DNA of 64,000 nucleotides, taken from the NCBI GenBank assembly GCA_023213395.1, contig CM041465.1:73787741-73851740 (forward strand), read 5' to 3'. This stretch comes from Cycas panzhihuaensis (lineage: Eukaryota > Cycadophyta). Positions 19,823 to 30,611 of the stretch are shown here, piece by piece. The translations under genes were made by a program, and so were the position numbers. Position 1 is the first letter of the stretch, and every line of letters begins with the position of its first letter. The notes beneath the pieces were generated by a model, which saw only the letters and a list, made by a program, of their open reading frames with translations, was not told the origin of the DNA and did no database searches.

Positions 19823-20649
19823 TGTTGGGGTATAAACTGATCTTATGGCTATGGGAAGACCAGAGGTAGGTCAGGTAACCTGAGTTGTGCAGGTACGGAC
19901 CGTACGAAGGTGCACACGAGGCAAAACGGTAGAGAAATCAGCGTGCAGGTGCGTATGATGAGTGCGTACGGGCTGAATGCGTATGATAGATATGTACCAA
20001 TGGCAGAATGGAACTGAGCAGAAATGGTACGCACGACTCAAAGGGACCAGTGAAGGCCTGTGAAGCTGCCAGACGTACTTACGGACGTACAGATCCAAAG
20101 AGTCATTAATTAAGTGCCTAACAAGTGATTAATGAATGGGTACGTATGACTGAAGGGGTACGGTTATGACAGGCAGTCATAACCCTTCAGCCAAAAGGTA
20201 CCAACATGAGTACTTAAGGGGGTACGCATGAACCACCAGGTTAGGGTGAGAGTCGATTATCAAAGGTACGCAAAGGTGCGGGAGACGACGTGATGACCCA
20301 GTTGAGCAAGATTGTATGATAAGTACCATCCGTACGCATATGTAATGTAAGGAATGTATCTTTGTTGGAATGCACAGAAGCATTCCACCTCGTGTAATTG
20401 AACTGATTACTTAATAAAAGGAAGAGTTACGTGGAAATCTGTGTATTCTTGTGTTATGATGAGGAAAATCTCGAGTATGTGTTGATTGCATCTTCTGTAT
20501 ACCATTGTGGTGTAATTCTGTGAAATAATTGTGGAATGTATGTGAATAACCATGTTGACAGTATCCTGAACTAGACTATAGCACTGTGTAACCTTGACAA
20601 GTGAAAGGGGTATCTCGTAAGTGTAATAAGATAACCTAATAAGTTAACA
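19823..20649 (+). repeat. Gypsy D 3' LTR
   Basis: 827 bp, TGTTGGGG to TTAACA, aligned throughout with 9768-10600 but with several indels. It keeps the palindrome at 20150-20190 that the 5' LTR has lost, so the LTRs have diverged by deletion as well as substitution. Confidence 0.92.
20150..20190 (+). repeat. Palindrome in D LTR
   Basis: GGTTATGAC (20162-20170), loop AGGCA, GTCATAACC (20176-20184). Outside this, CTGAAG (20150-20155) pairs with CTTCAG (20185-20190) across a one-sided bulge GGGTAC. The same structure is at 779-819 in D'. In the 5' LTR of D (about 10115-10135) the left arm is truncated. Confidence 0.75.
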
Positions 20650-21677
20650 GGCAGCTACCCAAGTAGTTAGGTAGAGACCTTGTACCGGGGGTCTTTAAAT
20701 ATCACAAGGATCTGTCATTCTAGCTAAGTGTATTATGGCTTTTCCGCCCCTTGCATGAAAGACTAGAGATAGCACTCCTGAACCAAGCCCTAGACAGAAC
20801 CTGGCTACAGAAGTGCGCGTCCACGTACCTTCGGGTATATAGGAGGACCCCTTTAGGTCCCAAATCCTTCCTAGCATAGGCAAACTATTGGTCGTTGAAG
20901 TCTTGTAGTGCAATGGTTCGTGGTTAGCGCCACGAAGCTACCTACCCCGAACTTTTATAGTTTATTGGCAGGCCTATAAGACCAAGCACACCTTGTCTAG
21001 TAGTTGGCAAGACACCTCTGATCATTTCCACCCTACTTCACCTACTCCATTTCCTAATTAAGAGTGCAAGCCACTGCATATTAAAAAAAAAAAAACAAAA
21101 ACAAAGAGAGAGAGAGACTAGTTTCTACTTATTGCCCGAATCCAAAACTTGTCAGAGCAGCCAGTCTTCCAAAAAAAAAGAAAAAGAAAAAGAAAAAAAG
21201 AGAAGACAGAAGAAGAAGAAAGAAGAGAACAGAAAAAAAAAAAAAAAATACTCCACTTAGCAACTCTTCACGGTGCAAGTTCATAGCTAAAAAAATTATC
21301 CCTACAACTCATATATTTTATTTCGATCAACACATCGTGTTGGTTAGTTTGCATTAGGTTAGTTTGTGCAAGCAATTTTCACGTTTTCTAGTACCTGGGG
21401 CACTGGTGGGCCCTGCCACCCCAAATTCACCTTAAATTTCATATACCCCATTTGGATGAGCCTTTTGTACTCTTTTTAGTGGGCCCAATATCTTGTTTGT
21501 GTAATTTTTGGGGTCAACAGGCTATAGACACCACACCACCCCACCTTTTCTTACCCCTTCTCTCCCCCGTAACAACTCCCTTGTCCTTATATCCCATTCT
21601 TTCTCAGTCTGTCCCACTTTGTCCATTCCTCTTCTTTCTACTATTTCTCACTTCTGTAAGCCCCTTCTACAACTCCA
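20650..21677 (+). other. Gypsy C leader, right part
   Basis: Continuation of the C leader after the D insertion; no gene. It holds purine/A tracts at 21080-21115 and 21170-21250 (AAAG and AGA runs). A conserved stretch with GGGGTCAACAGGCTATAGACACC (split here as GGGGTCAACAGG and CTATAGACACC, 21510-21535) recurs in F at about 33530-33555, just before gag. Confidence 0.7.
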
Positions 21678-22490
21678 ATGGCAAAAACTCAAGGAGAAAG
21701 AATTAATGAGTTAACCACTGAATTCAATAACTTCAAGCAAGATACTGAGAACTTCAAGCAATATGTCACCAGTAAGTTCAAGAACATACCTTCCAAATCA
21801 GATCTTAAGGGCTCAAAAAAATAAATCTTGGTACAAATCTAGCAGTCATTGCAATCCCCCCTCCACAGCACAAGCACTTCTCCTTCCACAGGCAACTAGC
21901 CTCCCCCTTTGTAAGGAAGCAATGCAACTACAAGAGGTTCTCCACCAAAGCAACCTTTCTTTCATAAAATCAACATTCCTACCTTCGATCCGGACATGAA
22001 TAGGTAATGTCCCCGAAGTTGGATTAACAAGTTAGAATCCTATTTCACACTCCACCCGATATCCGAGGAGGATCAACTCTTATATGCGTCCATCCACCTA
22101 GATGGACAAGCCCACCATTGGTTCAACTGGTGGAAAAAAGAATATCCCTCCCACTTAACATGGTCCCACTTCACCAGTTGTTTCTTTGAACAATACGAGG
22201 ATTCGTGGAGTCAATCTTTCTTCACACAACTTACTCGACTTAAACAGACTAAAACAGTGGAGGCTTATACTGACGAATATCAAGTTTTATACAATAACTC
22301 GCCACAAAGCCAAAACTTGGATAAACAAACAATAATTGATATCTATATGGCGAGACTCCAAGATCGCATTCAGATGAGACTAAAGACAATGGCAATCTAC
22401 TCCATCAAGGATGCATTTAAGTGGGCTCAAGTAATAGAGGCTGAATTTATGGCAGATGAACCCTCAACGACTCATCGGGATAACACTTAG
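21678..22490 (+). pseudogene. Gypsy C Gag
   Basis: ATG at 21678 gives MAKTQGERINELTTEF, a coiled-coil-like start shared with F (MARSQGERISSLE). Stops appear within 50 codons. The capsid part is recognisable: LYASIHLDGQAHHWFNWW, SHFTSCFFEQYED, AYTDEYQVLYNNSPQ and IYMARLQDRIQMRLK. The last 78 codons (22257-22490) are open. It matches chromovirus Gag. Confidence 0.82.
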
Positions 22491-23691
22491 TTCTCATGCA
22501 CTCAACAATTAGACTTCCAGCGACAGCGGCCCCGATTTGATGACGCTGCCTATCTCAAAGCTGACTTTGCACATCCTCGACCGCGACAAGATGATACCAC
22601 CCGCCCAACTACCAATCGTCAAAATGATGACTCATCTACCAAAAGAGTCCAAATTTCCCAAGCTGAAGCACAACATCATCTAGAGGCCGGCCTCTATATG
22701 TAGTGTGCAGAAAAGTGGACTTCTAGGCATGGTCGCATCTATAAGCCGCAACACATGGTTTTTTCCATTGACCTATCTCTATCCCTCGATGAACCCTTTG
22801 ACTCTGACTCTGAACACGAGCCTGAAGATGACACCCATGATGACTCTACCCCTGACCCTCACCCCGAAGTATCCCTATCCGATGTCACCAACTCCTCTTG
22901 CCCTGAACCCCTACGTGTCTGTGGCATTCTTCGCAAGACTCCAATGTCTATCTTGATCGATGGTGGCGTGTCACTCAATTTCATTGATATCTCTACAGCC
23001 CGACAACTCAACCTATATATAGTACCAAAAACTGGCTTCACCTGTTCTCTGCCAGGGTACCAGCAACTCCACTATGCTGATGTTATTAAAAACCTACAAG
23101 TCCAAATTGGCTCCTATCTATTGGTGTCAGATTTCTATGCCTTATATTCAGTGGTCACAAACTCTAGAAACTTACAGTATAAATAACTCACCTACCAACC
23201 TATTCATCGCTTTCAAAGACCAAACGGGTCGAAATCATAAAATTTATGGGATGTAGTCTCCCCCTAACCAAGTGCTCTCTCCTAGACATATGAAATGCCA
23301 TCTTCAATCCCACCTAGGATACATAGTCTGCCTCACCGCAAATTCACCCATGCATCCAAGACATCATTACCCAATACAAGTAGGTCTTTGCTCCTCTACC
23401 CGCTACTACCCCACCCAATCGTGGCTTCTATCATACAATTGACCTCCAATCCAATCATGACCCTATTAGCCTAAGACGCTACCGCAATTCATACTTTTAA
23501 AAGAACGAAATCGAGAAACTCACAACCGAGCTCCTCGACATGGGCATAATCCAACCTAGCAAAAGCCCTTATGCAACTCCAATTGTCTTAGTTAGGAAGA
23601 AAGATGGTTCCTTCTGCCTCTATGTCAATTATTGAGAGCTAAATAAAATTACCATAAAAAATAAGTTCCCCACCCCTCGCATAAATGACAC
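22491..23691 (+). pseudogene. Gypsy C protease and start of reverse transcriptase
   Basis: A zinc-knuckle remnant, then a protease-like segment with ILIDGGVSLNFID (22950s) and a reverse-transcriptase start: MGIIQPSKSPYATPIVLV, RKKDGSFCLYVNY(stop)[15 protein letters not shown]. The reading is cut at the GACAC duplication by element E and resumes at 30612 with TLDEIHG, as shown by the intact homologue in F (35612-35818). Confidence 0.85.
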
Positions 23692-24853
23692 TGATCTGAA
23701 TCTTGAATGGGAAAGTGACAACTTTAACCAATTGAAACAAAATCCAGAACAATATACATATTATTACATAGAATTTGAGATTTCTGAAATTTTCTTACAA
23801 AAACCCCTTTGTTTGTGCTCTGTTGAGCATGCAATGGACTGGTGCAGCGTTTTGGGAGAGAGAGAATGAGAGCTGGGCACTTCTTGAGCTGCTGCTCATT
23901 TGCTGGAACCTCCGTCTCGAAGTCTGCGATGCCGTTTTTGGTTTTCTGTACCAAAAACCCCGTTTTGGGTGAGGAAGACTGGCTAGCGTCTCTTCTGGGA
24001 CTGCACTTCTTGTCTTCTCCTCTGGACTGCGGCTATGATTTTCTGGGCTCCTTCACGTTCCCTGCAACAAGTTTCTTCTGCTGCGTTTTCTGTCTTTTAT
24101 CTCCCAACGCAGATTTTACTCTTGGAGCCGTTCTCTTTCCAGAAAATGATTTTTCTTGGAGATTTCTTGAATCTTGCTCGTCTTTGCGTCTAGAAATTGC
24201 GTCCTCTTTTTCGTGTCAAGAATCTCTGTCTTGATCCCCCGGATTCCTCTCTCGAATTTCGCTTAAAAGCGTTTCCATTTGAGAGAGTTATTCCCGTTTT
24301 TCTGTTTTCTCCGTTTTCTAACGGTTTCAAACAGTTTGAAAAATCTTGGGAAAATCCGTTTATTTTGGAGTTTGTCCTCTTTAAATGAGTAGAGGGTACG
24401 TGTGTGCACCTCCTCCTTAGATTTCGTGCCAAACGGTTACCGTTTGAGCCGCCAAAACCATTCCGCTTTTATTATTTTCCGTTTTTGACTTAAGATGTAG
24501 TAGCGACTCAATAGCGACTCTGTAGCACTCGATGTGACCATAGCAGACTCTGTAGCGACTCCGTGACTCAGCAACCGTAGCACTTGCGTAACACCTTGGT
24601 AGCGCCTTGGTAGCAATTATAGCACCTTAATAGCACCTTGGTAGCAGTTGTAGCACCTTAATAAGCGCTAAGCTTATTGTTATAGCACCTTTTGTACTTG
24701 TAGAAATACAATGTTTTACATTTTAAGCCTCTTAAAGGCATATTTCTACTAAATGAAGACTATTAAGCCTTTTTAAGGCAATTTCCTATTACATAAAGAC
24801 CATTTATATGAAAAATAATGTATTTAGAGTATTTTAAAGATCAAAGCGGATCG
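23692..24853 (-). repeat. Gypsy E 3' LTR (element orientation)
   Basis: Nearly identical along its length to 29476-30611, apart from small indels. On the minus strand the purine tract AAAAAAGGGGAGTT lies just upstream (24854-24870). Open plus-strand frames here (for example 23842-24234) are non-coding by-products of the LTR. Confidence 0.93.
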
Positions 24854-24992
24854 AACTCCCCTTTTTTAGGAGTTCATGGCCTCATGAACTTTATAGTTGT
24901 AGATGAGGGAATTTGATTTTCCCTGTCTCCTTATTGTACCATTTTGCTTTGCTAGGTACTTGTCCTTTCTCTCGCGATTACGAAGGACTCAA

Positions 24993-27900
24993 TTATGCCT
25001 CTTCGAGTCTCGATGCCTTCCTTTGAAGAATGCAATCATTTTGCATTGGTTCCTCTTTCTCTATCTGCAACTCCTCTGGGTTTGGTAAGAGTGGAACTCC
25101 GTCTTCATCTTCATCCAACATGGATGACTCGAACATCTTCAGATTCTCGATATTCACTACAGAATACATCTTTATGAATTCTGGAAGTTCGTCGGAAAGC
25201 ATTTTCCCTATTTTCTTCAAAATTGTAAAAGGACCATATCGTAAAGGCTTTAACTTTTGCCTTCACCTTGCAATCTTCTCTTCTTGAGGTGCAACCAAAC
25301 TCTATCTCCTTCCTTAAAGGAATGGCGGTTACGTGTGCATCATGTCACGCTTGTATCTCTGTTGAGATTTTTGAAGTCGCTCTTCAACCCGTTGATGGAT
25401 TTTCTGATTCTTTCCAAGAATCTTTGTGCCTTTTCATCTCCTTCTTCCTCCTTTCCATTTCTGCAGAGAGTTGAGCGAGAAAATTCTAAATCGAAAGGAC
25501 TTGCGGTAAATCCCAAACATACCTCAAATGGTGATTTACGGGTTGAGCTATGAATAGCTACATTGAATGCAAATTGCAAGTATGGGAGACTTTCATCCCA
25601 AGTCTTAGGATGCTTGGCATTGTATCCTCGTAATTTGTACCAATGTCCTGTTGACAACTTCGATCTGTCTGTTTGAGGATGAAAAGTCAGACTCATCTTT
25701 AGCTTCAGTATCCATCATTCCCCAAAGTGTTTGCCAAAAATGCCTCAGAAATCTCTTGTCTCGATCGAAATGATTGAGTTGGGAAGTCAAAATACTTCCA
25801 AACATCTTTGGAAAAACAATCTAGCTATGTCTTCTCTGTATGTGTTTTCTTACAGGAATCAACAACACCATTTCTTGAATCGATCAACAACAACAAACAA
25901 ATAATCCATACCATTTTGGTTTGTGGTAGTCCTCCCAAGAAATCCATGGAGATACTTTCCCACGGTCGTGATGGAACAGGAAGTGGAATATACAATCCAA
26001 ACTTCCTATTGGCTGGCTTTGATGTACTACATAATGTACACCCTCGTCTTCTTTGTAGTCACATCTTCTTTGCATGTTTGGCCAATACATATATCGCAAG
26101 TTTAGCAACATCTTTCCCACTCCAAAGTGTCCGCAACTCGAGAAGTGTGCTTCTCTTATCCACTTCATTCGATGCATGCTTTGGAATGCAAAGCTTATCT
26201 TGCTTGCAAAGAAGTCCATCTTCGGTGAAATCTGCAACTACTTTTCCTTGATGTATTGCTCAAAGATAGGCTTGAATGCCTCATCTTTCAAATACAAATC
26301 AACATATTCATCATGGCAGAAAGGTTGAAATTGCATAGCTACCAACAAACTGGAATTACCTTCTTTGTTGAGGAGGTTTGGACAGCAAGTCTGCAATCTT
26401 ATTCGTCGTTCCTTTCTTGTATTTAACCACGATGTGAAACTGCTGCAAATAGGACATCCACTTCATGTGCCTAGCCTGCTGCAATTTGGACTGAGTCTGC
26501 AAGAATTGCAAAGGCTTGTGGTCGGTGTGGATGACCACTTCTTTTCCCAACAAATAGGGTCTCCAATGCTTCACTGCTTGGTGCAATGCATAGAGCTCCT
26601 TATCGTAAGTTGGGTAATTCATGACAGCTCCATTGAATGTCTCTGAATGGTATGCTATCGGTTTTCCTTCTTGCTTCAATACTGCTCCCATGGCATAGCC
26701 TGAAGCATCAGTCTCCAATTCAAATGGCTTCTGCAGCGAGGGTAGAGCTAACACTGGTGCCTCGCAGATCTTCTGCTTCAAAAGCTTGAAAGCTTTTTCT
26801 TGTTCATTCTCCCAATGAAACTTTGCATGTCCTCCCGTCAATGCATGAAGAGGTGCTGCAATTTGAGAGAATCTGAAAATAAATTTTCTTAAATACTGAC
26901 ATGCACCAATGAAACTTCTTACCTCCGTGGTTGTCTTGGGTGTAGGCCAATTAAGAATGACTTTGATCTTTCTTTGGGTCAATCTTCAATTCTCCTCCTC
27001 CAACCACGAAACCTAAGAAGGCGAGATTGCTTTCAAACTCGCACTTCTTTAGATTTAGTTTCAATTGCTGCTCTTGGAGAACTTTGAGCACTTGCTCAAC
27101 ATGTTGGAGGTGCTCCTCCCATGTTTGGCTAAAATCAGAATATCATCTAGATAAACAATTACAAAGTCATCAATGAAGGGTCTTAATACCTCATTCATCA
27201 ATCTCATGAAGGTGGCAGGTGCATTGCATAGACCAAACGGCATCACCAACCATTCGAACAATCCTTGCTTCGATTTGAAGGTTGTTTTCCAAGTATCCTC
27301 CTCTCGGATTCGAACCTGATGGTAACCTGATTTCAGATCCATTTTGCTGAAATATCTTGCTGATCGCATCGGTCCAACAAGTCATCTATCCATGATAAGG
27401 ATGTCTATTCTTTATGGTGATCTTGTTCAAAGCTCGGTAGTCAATGCACATTCTCCATCCTCCATCTTTCTTTGGCACCAAAACAATAGGTGATCCACAT
27501 GGGGAACAACTCGGCTTGATTACTCCTTGTTCCAAGAGTTCTTGAATCTGCCTCTTAATCTCTTCATTCTCCAAAGCGAGTTTCGATAGAGACTAAGATT
27601 CGCAAAGGTGAATCAAAGAACCATTTGGATTTCATGTTCAATTGCCCTTTTAGGGGCGACCCTTTCGGCTCTTGGAATACATCAACTGCCTATTCCTTGG
27701 GCCTTCAATCTCGCACTTGCTTCCTATCCGATTACTGTATTGAGGACTCGCTTGCTCATTTTCTTCCACCTTTGGCTTTATCATCGGCTGACAAACTTCC
27801 TACAAGCATTAATTAATCTTTTCGCTTGTTGGGAAGATATGAGAGAAATCTTCTTACGTGGCTTTGATGCATTGATCGATATGACCTCCGTCCTTGATAA

Positions 27901-28220
27901 GTCGAATCTTTCTCGACCTCCCGTGGTGAACTCCATCTCTATCATAGAGATATGGGCGGCCAAACACGACTTGACAAACATCCAAAGGGACTACTTCACA
28001 TTCAACTTCATCAATGAACTTTTCGAAATTGCAAATTTAAACTTACATTGGTGAGTAACACAACTCTGAATCTTTTGCAACCATCCAAGAGGATATGGTT
28101 TTGGATGTGCATGCATTTTAATCCCGGTTTCTTTACCAATGCTTCTGAGATTAAATTCTTTTGGCTTCCTCCATCAAAGATGGCATCAACCATGCTTTGC
28201 TTCAGTTGGATTCTTACCAT
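24993..28220 (-). pseudogene. Gypsy E Pol
   Basis: Minus-strand segments from 5' to 3': protease-like (VDAIFDGGSQKNLISE, about 28190), reverse transcriptase start ([39 protein letters not shown], 27574-27386), a frameshift, then [27 protein letters not shown] and the catalytic YLDD (27369-27061). RNase H (26982-26356) has LETDASGYAMGAVLKQEG and IHTDHKPLQF. The integrase is badly frameshifted (26237-25340) but keeps FDRDKRF and QIEVVNRTL. The tail (25220-24993) has YSVVNIENLKMFE, typical of chromovirus integrase C-termini. A chromodomain is not clearly visible. Confidence 0.88.
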
Positions 28221-28353
28221 GAAGAGCTCCTCTCTAATCTACGGATCAACTTGTCAAGGTTGTCTCCGGGCTCGCATTAGCCATGAGCATCGACTTCTCA
28301 TCGGCTTCTTCAATCTCGCCAACATTTTCATCACTTACGAGTTAAGTAAAGTT

Positions 28354-29340
28354 TTACCTTGGTCTTAACTTTACCTTCCCCTTGTTCTTGGGTCTTTTCT
28401 CTGGGTGTAGAAACCAACAATCTTCTACGCTGTGACCCGCTCGCTTGCAATGAGTACAAGTGATTTTGATTTGGGTGGTATTGGCTTGTTTCATCTTACC
28501 AAAACCTCTAATGGATTGTTGTCCAACTTTACTTGGAAACTTCATTCCTCGGGCAGGTTTGTTGCTACCTTCTGGAGGTGCAAACCTTTTCCTTTCGGCA
28601 TAAACCTTCTTATTCCTCTTTTCTATGGCAATCGCCTTCTTGCTGGCTTCGTCGAGCGATTTGACTTCAAATAGTTGAAGTTCTTGCTGAATATGCTGGT
28701 GCAATCCTCCAATATATTTCAGCATCATGTCTTTACCCAGTAAAGAGATGCCCAACACAATAGCTTGCTTTTGAAATTCCGTTGTGTAATCTTGGACATT
28801 TTGGCCTCTTTCCTGTCGGTAGTATTGCCACTTAATCCTCTGTTGCTCTTCATATCCAATAGGATAGAATTGCTTCTTTATGAGGATTTTAAACTGTTGC
28901 CAAGTGATTTCATTCACATTATGGGATTTAATGTATGCATTCCACCAAACTAATGCATGTTTAGTTAATTTTAACCTAGCAAAAGTTATTTTCTGCTGGT
29001 TTTTATACCCATAAATAGAGAAATAAGTTTCTAGTTGGTCTAGCCAATTATCCAATTTTTCAGCATCCAACGTTCCATCATAGATGGGCAATTCAAGTTT
29101 TGCCTCTACCTTGAATGGATGTGTGAATACTGCTGGATTGTCATCTTCAACATTTTCTTGTTGGTCTTCTACCAACTCTTCATTCGTCTCCTCTTTCATC
29201 GGTTCTTCTTCTTCCTTCTTTATGCCTTTGGCTGTTGGAGAAGAAGTTGCAACTAACTGCGCCACAAGCTGGGTCAGCCTATCGAGGTTCTGCTCTATTT
29301 TCACGAATCTTTCCTCCATCTTCTGCTCCGGATCAGCCAT
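28354..29340 (-). CDS. Gypsy E Gag
   Basis: Open minus-strand frame. The start MADPEQKMEERF at 29340 is preferred to the in-frame ATG at 29421, which lies close to the primer-binding site, though the longer form is possible. Order: coiled-coil (KIEQNLDRLTQLVAQLV), acidic linker, capsid domain (LDNWLDQLETYFSIYGY, LTKHALVWWNAYI, QFKILIKKQFYP, VQDYTTEFQKQA), basic region, and one CCHC knuckle, CTHCKRAGHSVEDC. It ends in a basic tail at 28354. About 328 codons without a stop, so this is one of the best preserved reading frames in the window. Confidence 0.88.
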   Translation of the reverse strand: MADPEQKMEERFVKIEQNLDRLTQLVAQLVATSSPTAKGIKKEEEEPMKEETNEELVEDQQENVEDDNPAVFTHPFKVEAKLELPIYDGTLDAEKLDNWLDQLETYFSIYGYKNQQKITFARLKLTKHALVWWNAYIKSHNVNEITWQQFKILIKKQFYPIGYEEQQRIKWQYYRQERGQNVQDYTTEFQKQAIVLGISLLGKDMMLKYIGGLHQHIQQELQLFEVKSLDEASKKAIAIEKRNKKVYAERKRFAPPEGSNKPARGMKFPSKVGQQSIRGFGKMKQANTTQIKITCTHCKRAGHSVEDCWFLHPEKRPKNKGKVKLRPR

Positions 29341-29456
29341 TTTCCTTCGCTGCTTTCTTTCTCTCTCCAGAGGCTCAGTTAGAGGTTCACCCGTTAACAG
29401 ATATTGGTGTCTAGTTTTCATAAAACTTCTAAAATCCCAAGGGTTTCAAGAAACTA

Positions 29457-29468
29457 GCTCTGATACCA
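29457..29468 (-). other. Gypsy E primer-binding site
   Basis: The minus strand reads TGGTATCAGAGC exactly, the initiator-Met-tRNA complement, 7 bp from the LTR end. Confidence 0.88.
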
Positions 29469-29475
29469 AAAACAT

Positions 29476-30611
29476 TGATCTGAATCTTGAATGGGAAAGT
29501 GACAACTTTAACCAATTGAAACAAAATCCAGAACAATATACATATTATTACATAGAATTTGAGATTTCTGAATTTTTCTTACAAAAACCCCTTTGTTTGT
29601 GCTCTGTTGAGCATGCAATGGGCTAACTGACATTTTGGGAGAGAGAGAATGAGAGGCTGGGCGCTTCTTGAGCTTTGCTCATTCTTTGGAACCTCCGTCT
29701 CGAAGTCTGCGATGCCGCTTTTTGGTTTTCTGTACAAAAACCCGTTTTGGGTGAGGAAGGCGGCTAGCGTCTCTTCCGGGGCTGCGCACTTTATTGTCTT
29801 CTCTTCCGATGACTCACGATTTTACGGGCTCCTTCACGTTCGCAACAAGTTTCTTCTGCTTTTCCGTCTTTTATCTCCCAACGCATTTTACTCTTGGAGC
29901 CGTTCTCTTTCCGTAAAATGATTTTTCTTGGAGATTTCTTGAATCTTGCTCGTCTTTGCGTCTAGGGTCATGGCCTCTTTTCGTGTCAAGAATCTCTGTC
30001 TTGATCCTCAGTTCCTCTCTCGAATTTCGCTTAAAAGCGTTTCCATTTGAGAGAGTTATTCTGCTTTTGCTTTCTCCGCTTTCTAACGGTTTTCAAAGCA
30101 GTTTGGAAAATCTTGGGAAAATCCGTTTATTTTGGAGTTTTCCTCTTTGAATGAGTAGAGGACACGTGTGTGCACCTTTTCTCAAATTTCGTGCCAAGCA
30201 GTTACCGTTTGAGCCGCCAAACCATTCCGTTTTATTATTTTCCGTTTTTGACTTCTGCAGATGCTTGTAGTAGCGACTCGATGCTTGACTCAGTGTGACT
30301 GTAGCGACTCTGTAGCAGCCAGAGTAGCGACTCTGTAGCAACTGCGTAACACCTTGGTAGCGCCTTGGTAGCAATTATAGCACCTTAATAGCACCTTGGT
30401 AGCAGTTGTAGCACCTTAATAGCATCGGTGTGATTATAGCACCTTTTTGTACTTGTACAAATACAATGTTTTTACATTTTTAAGCCTCTTAAAGGCATAT
30501 TTCTACTAAATGAAGACTATTAAGCCTTTTTAAGGCAATTTCCTATTACATAAAGACCATTTACATGAAAATTAATGTATTTAGAGTATTTTAAAGATCC
30601 GAAACGGATCA
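29476..30611 (-). repeat. Gypsy E 5' LTR (element orientation)
   Basis: Starts TGATCTGAATC and ends CGGATCA on the plus strand. Near its outer end (30250-30440) are short imperfect repeats of GTAGCGACTC and TAGCACCTTGG; the same block is at 24490-24690 in the other LTR. On the element strand this is early U3, where enhancers sit. Confidence 0.93.

Larger units (their letters stand above)
9768..20649 (+). mobile_element. Non-chromodomain Ty3/Gypsy element D, complete, with 3' accessory ORF
   Basis: 10,882 bp from TGTTGGGG (9768) to TTAACA (20649). LTRs are 833 and 827 bp. Flanking 5-mers are GACAG (9763-9767) and GGCAG (20650-20654). The order is LTR, primer-binding site, gag with four zinc knuckles, protease (broken by a TRIM), a Gag-like module, reverse transcriptase, RNase H, integrase without chromodomain, a 68-bp tandem-repeat spacer, a 356-codon 3' reading frame, LTR. 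The layout and the lack of a chromodomain point to the Athila/Tat side of plant Gypsy elements. Element H is its closest relative here besides D'. Confidence 0.93.
23692..30611 (-). mobile_element. Ty3/Gypsy element E, complete but decayed
   Basis: 6920 bp with LTRs of 1162 bp (23692-24853) and 1136 bp (29476-30611) and an exact 5-bp duplication GACAC (23687-23691 and 30612-30616). Minus-strand order: LTR, initiator-Met primer-binding site, gag, protease, reverse transcriptase (YLDD), RNase H, integrase, LTR. It is inserted in the reverse transcriptase of Gypsy C, in opposite orientation. Confidence 0.96.

Noticed and set aside
23842-24234. 130-codon plus-strand open frame in the left LTR of E
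   Set aside because: It lies wholly in an LTR, has no domain, and its counterpart in the other LTR is differently broken. Treated as chance.
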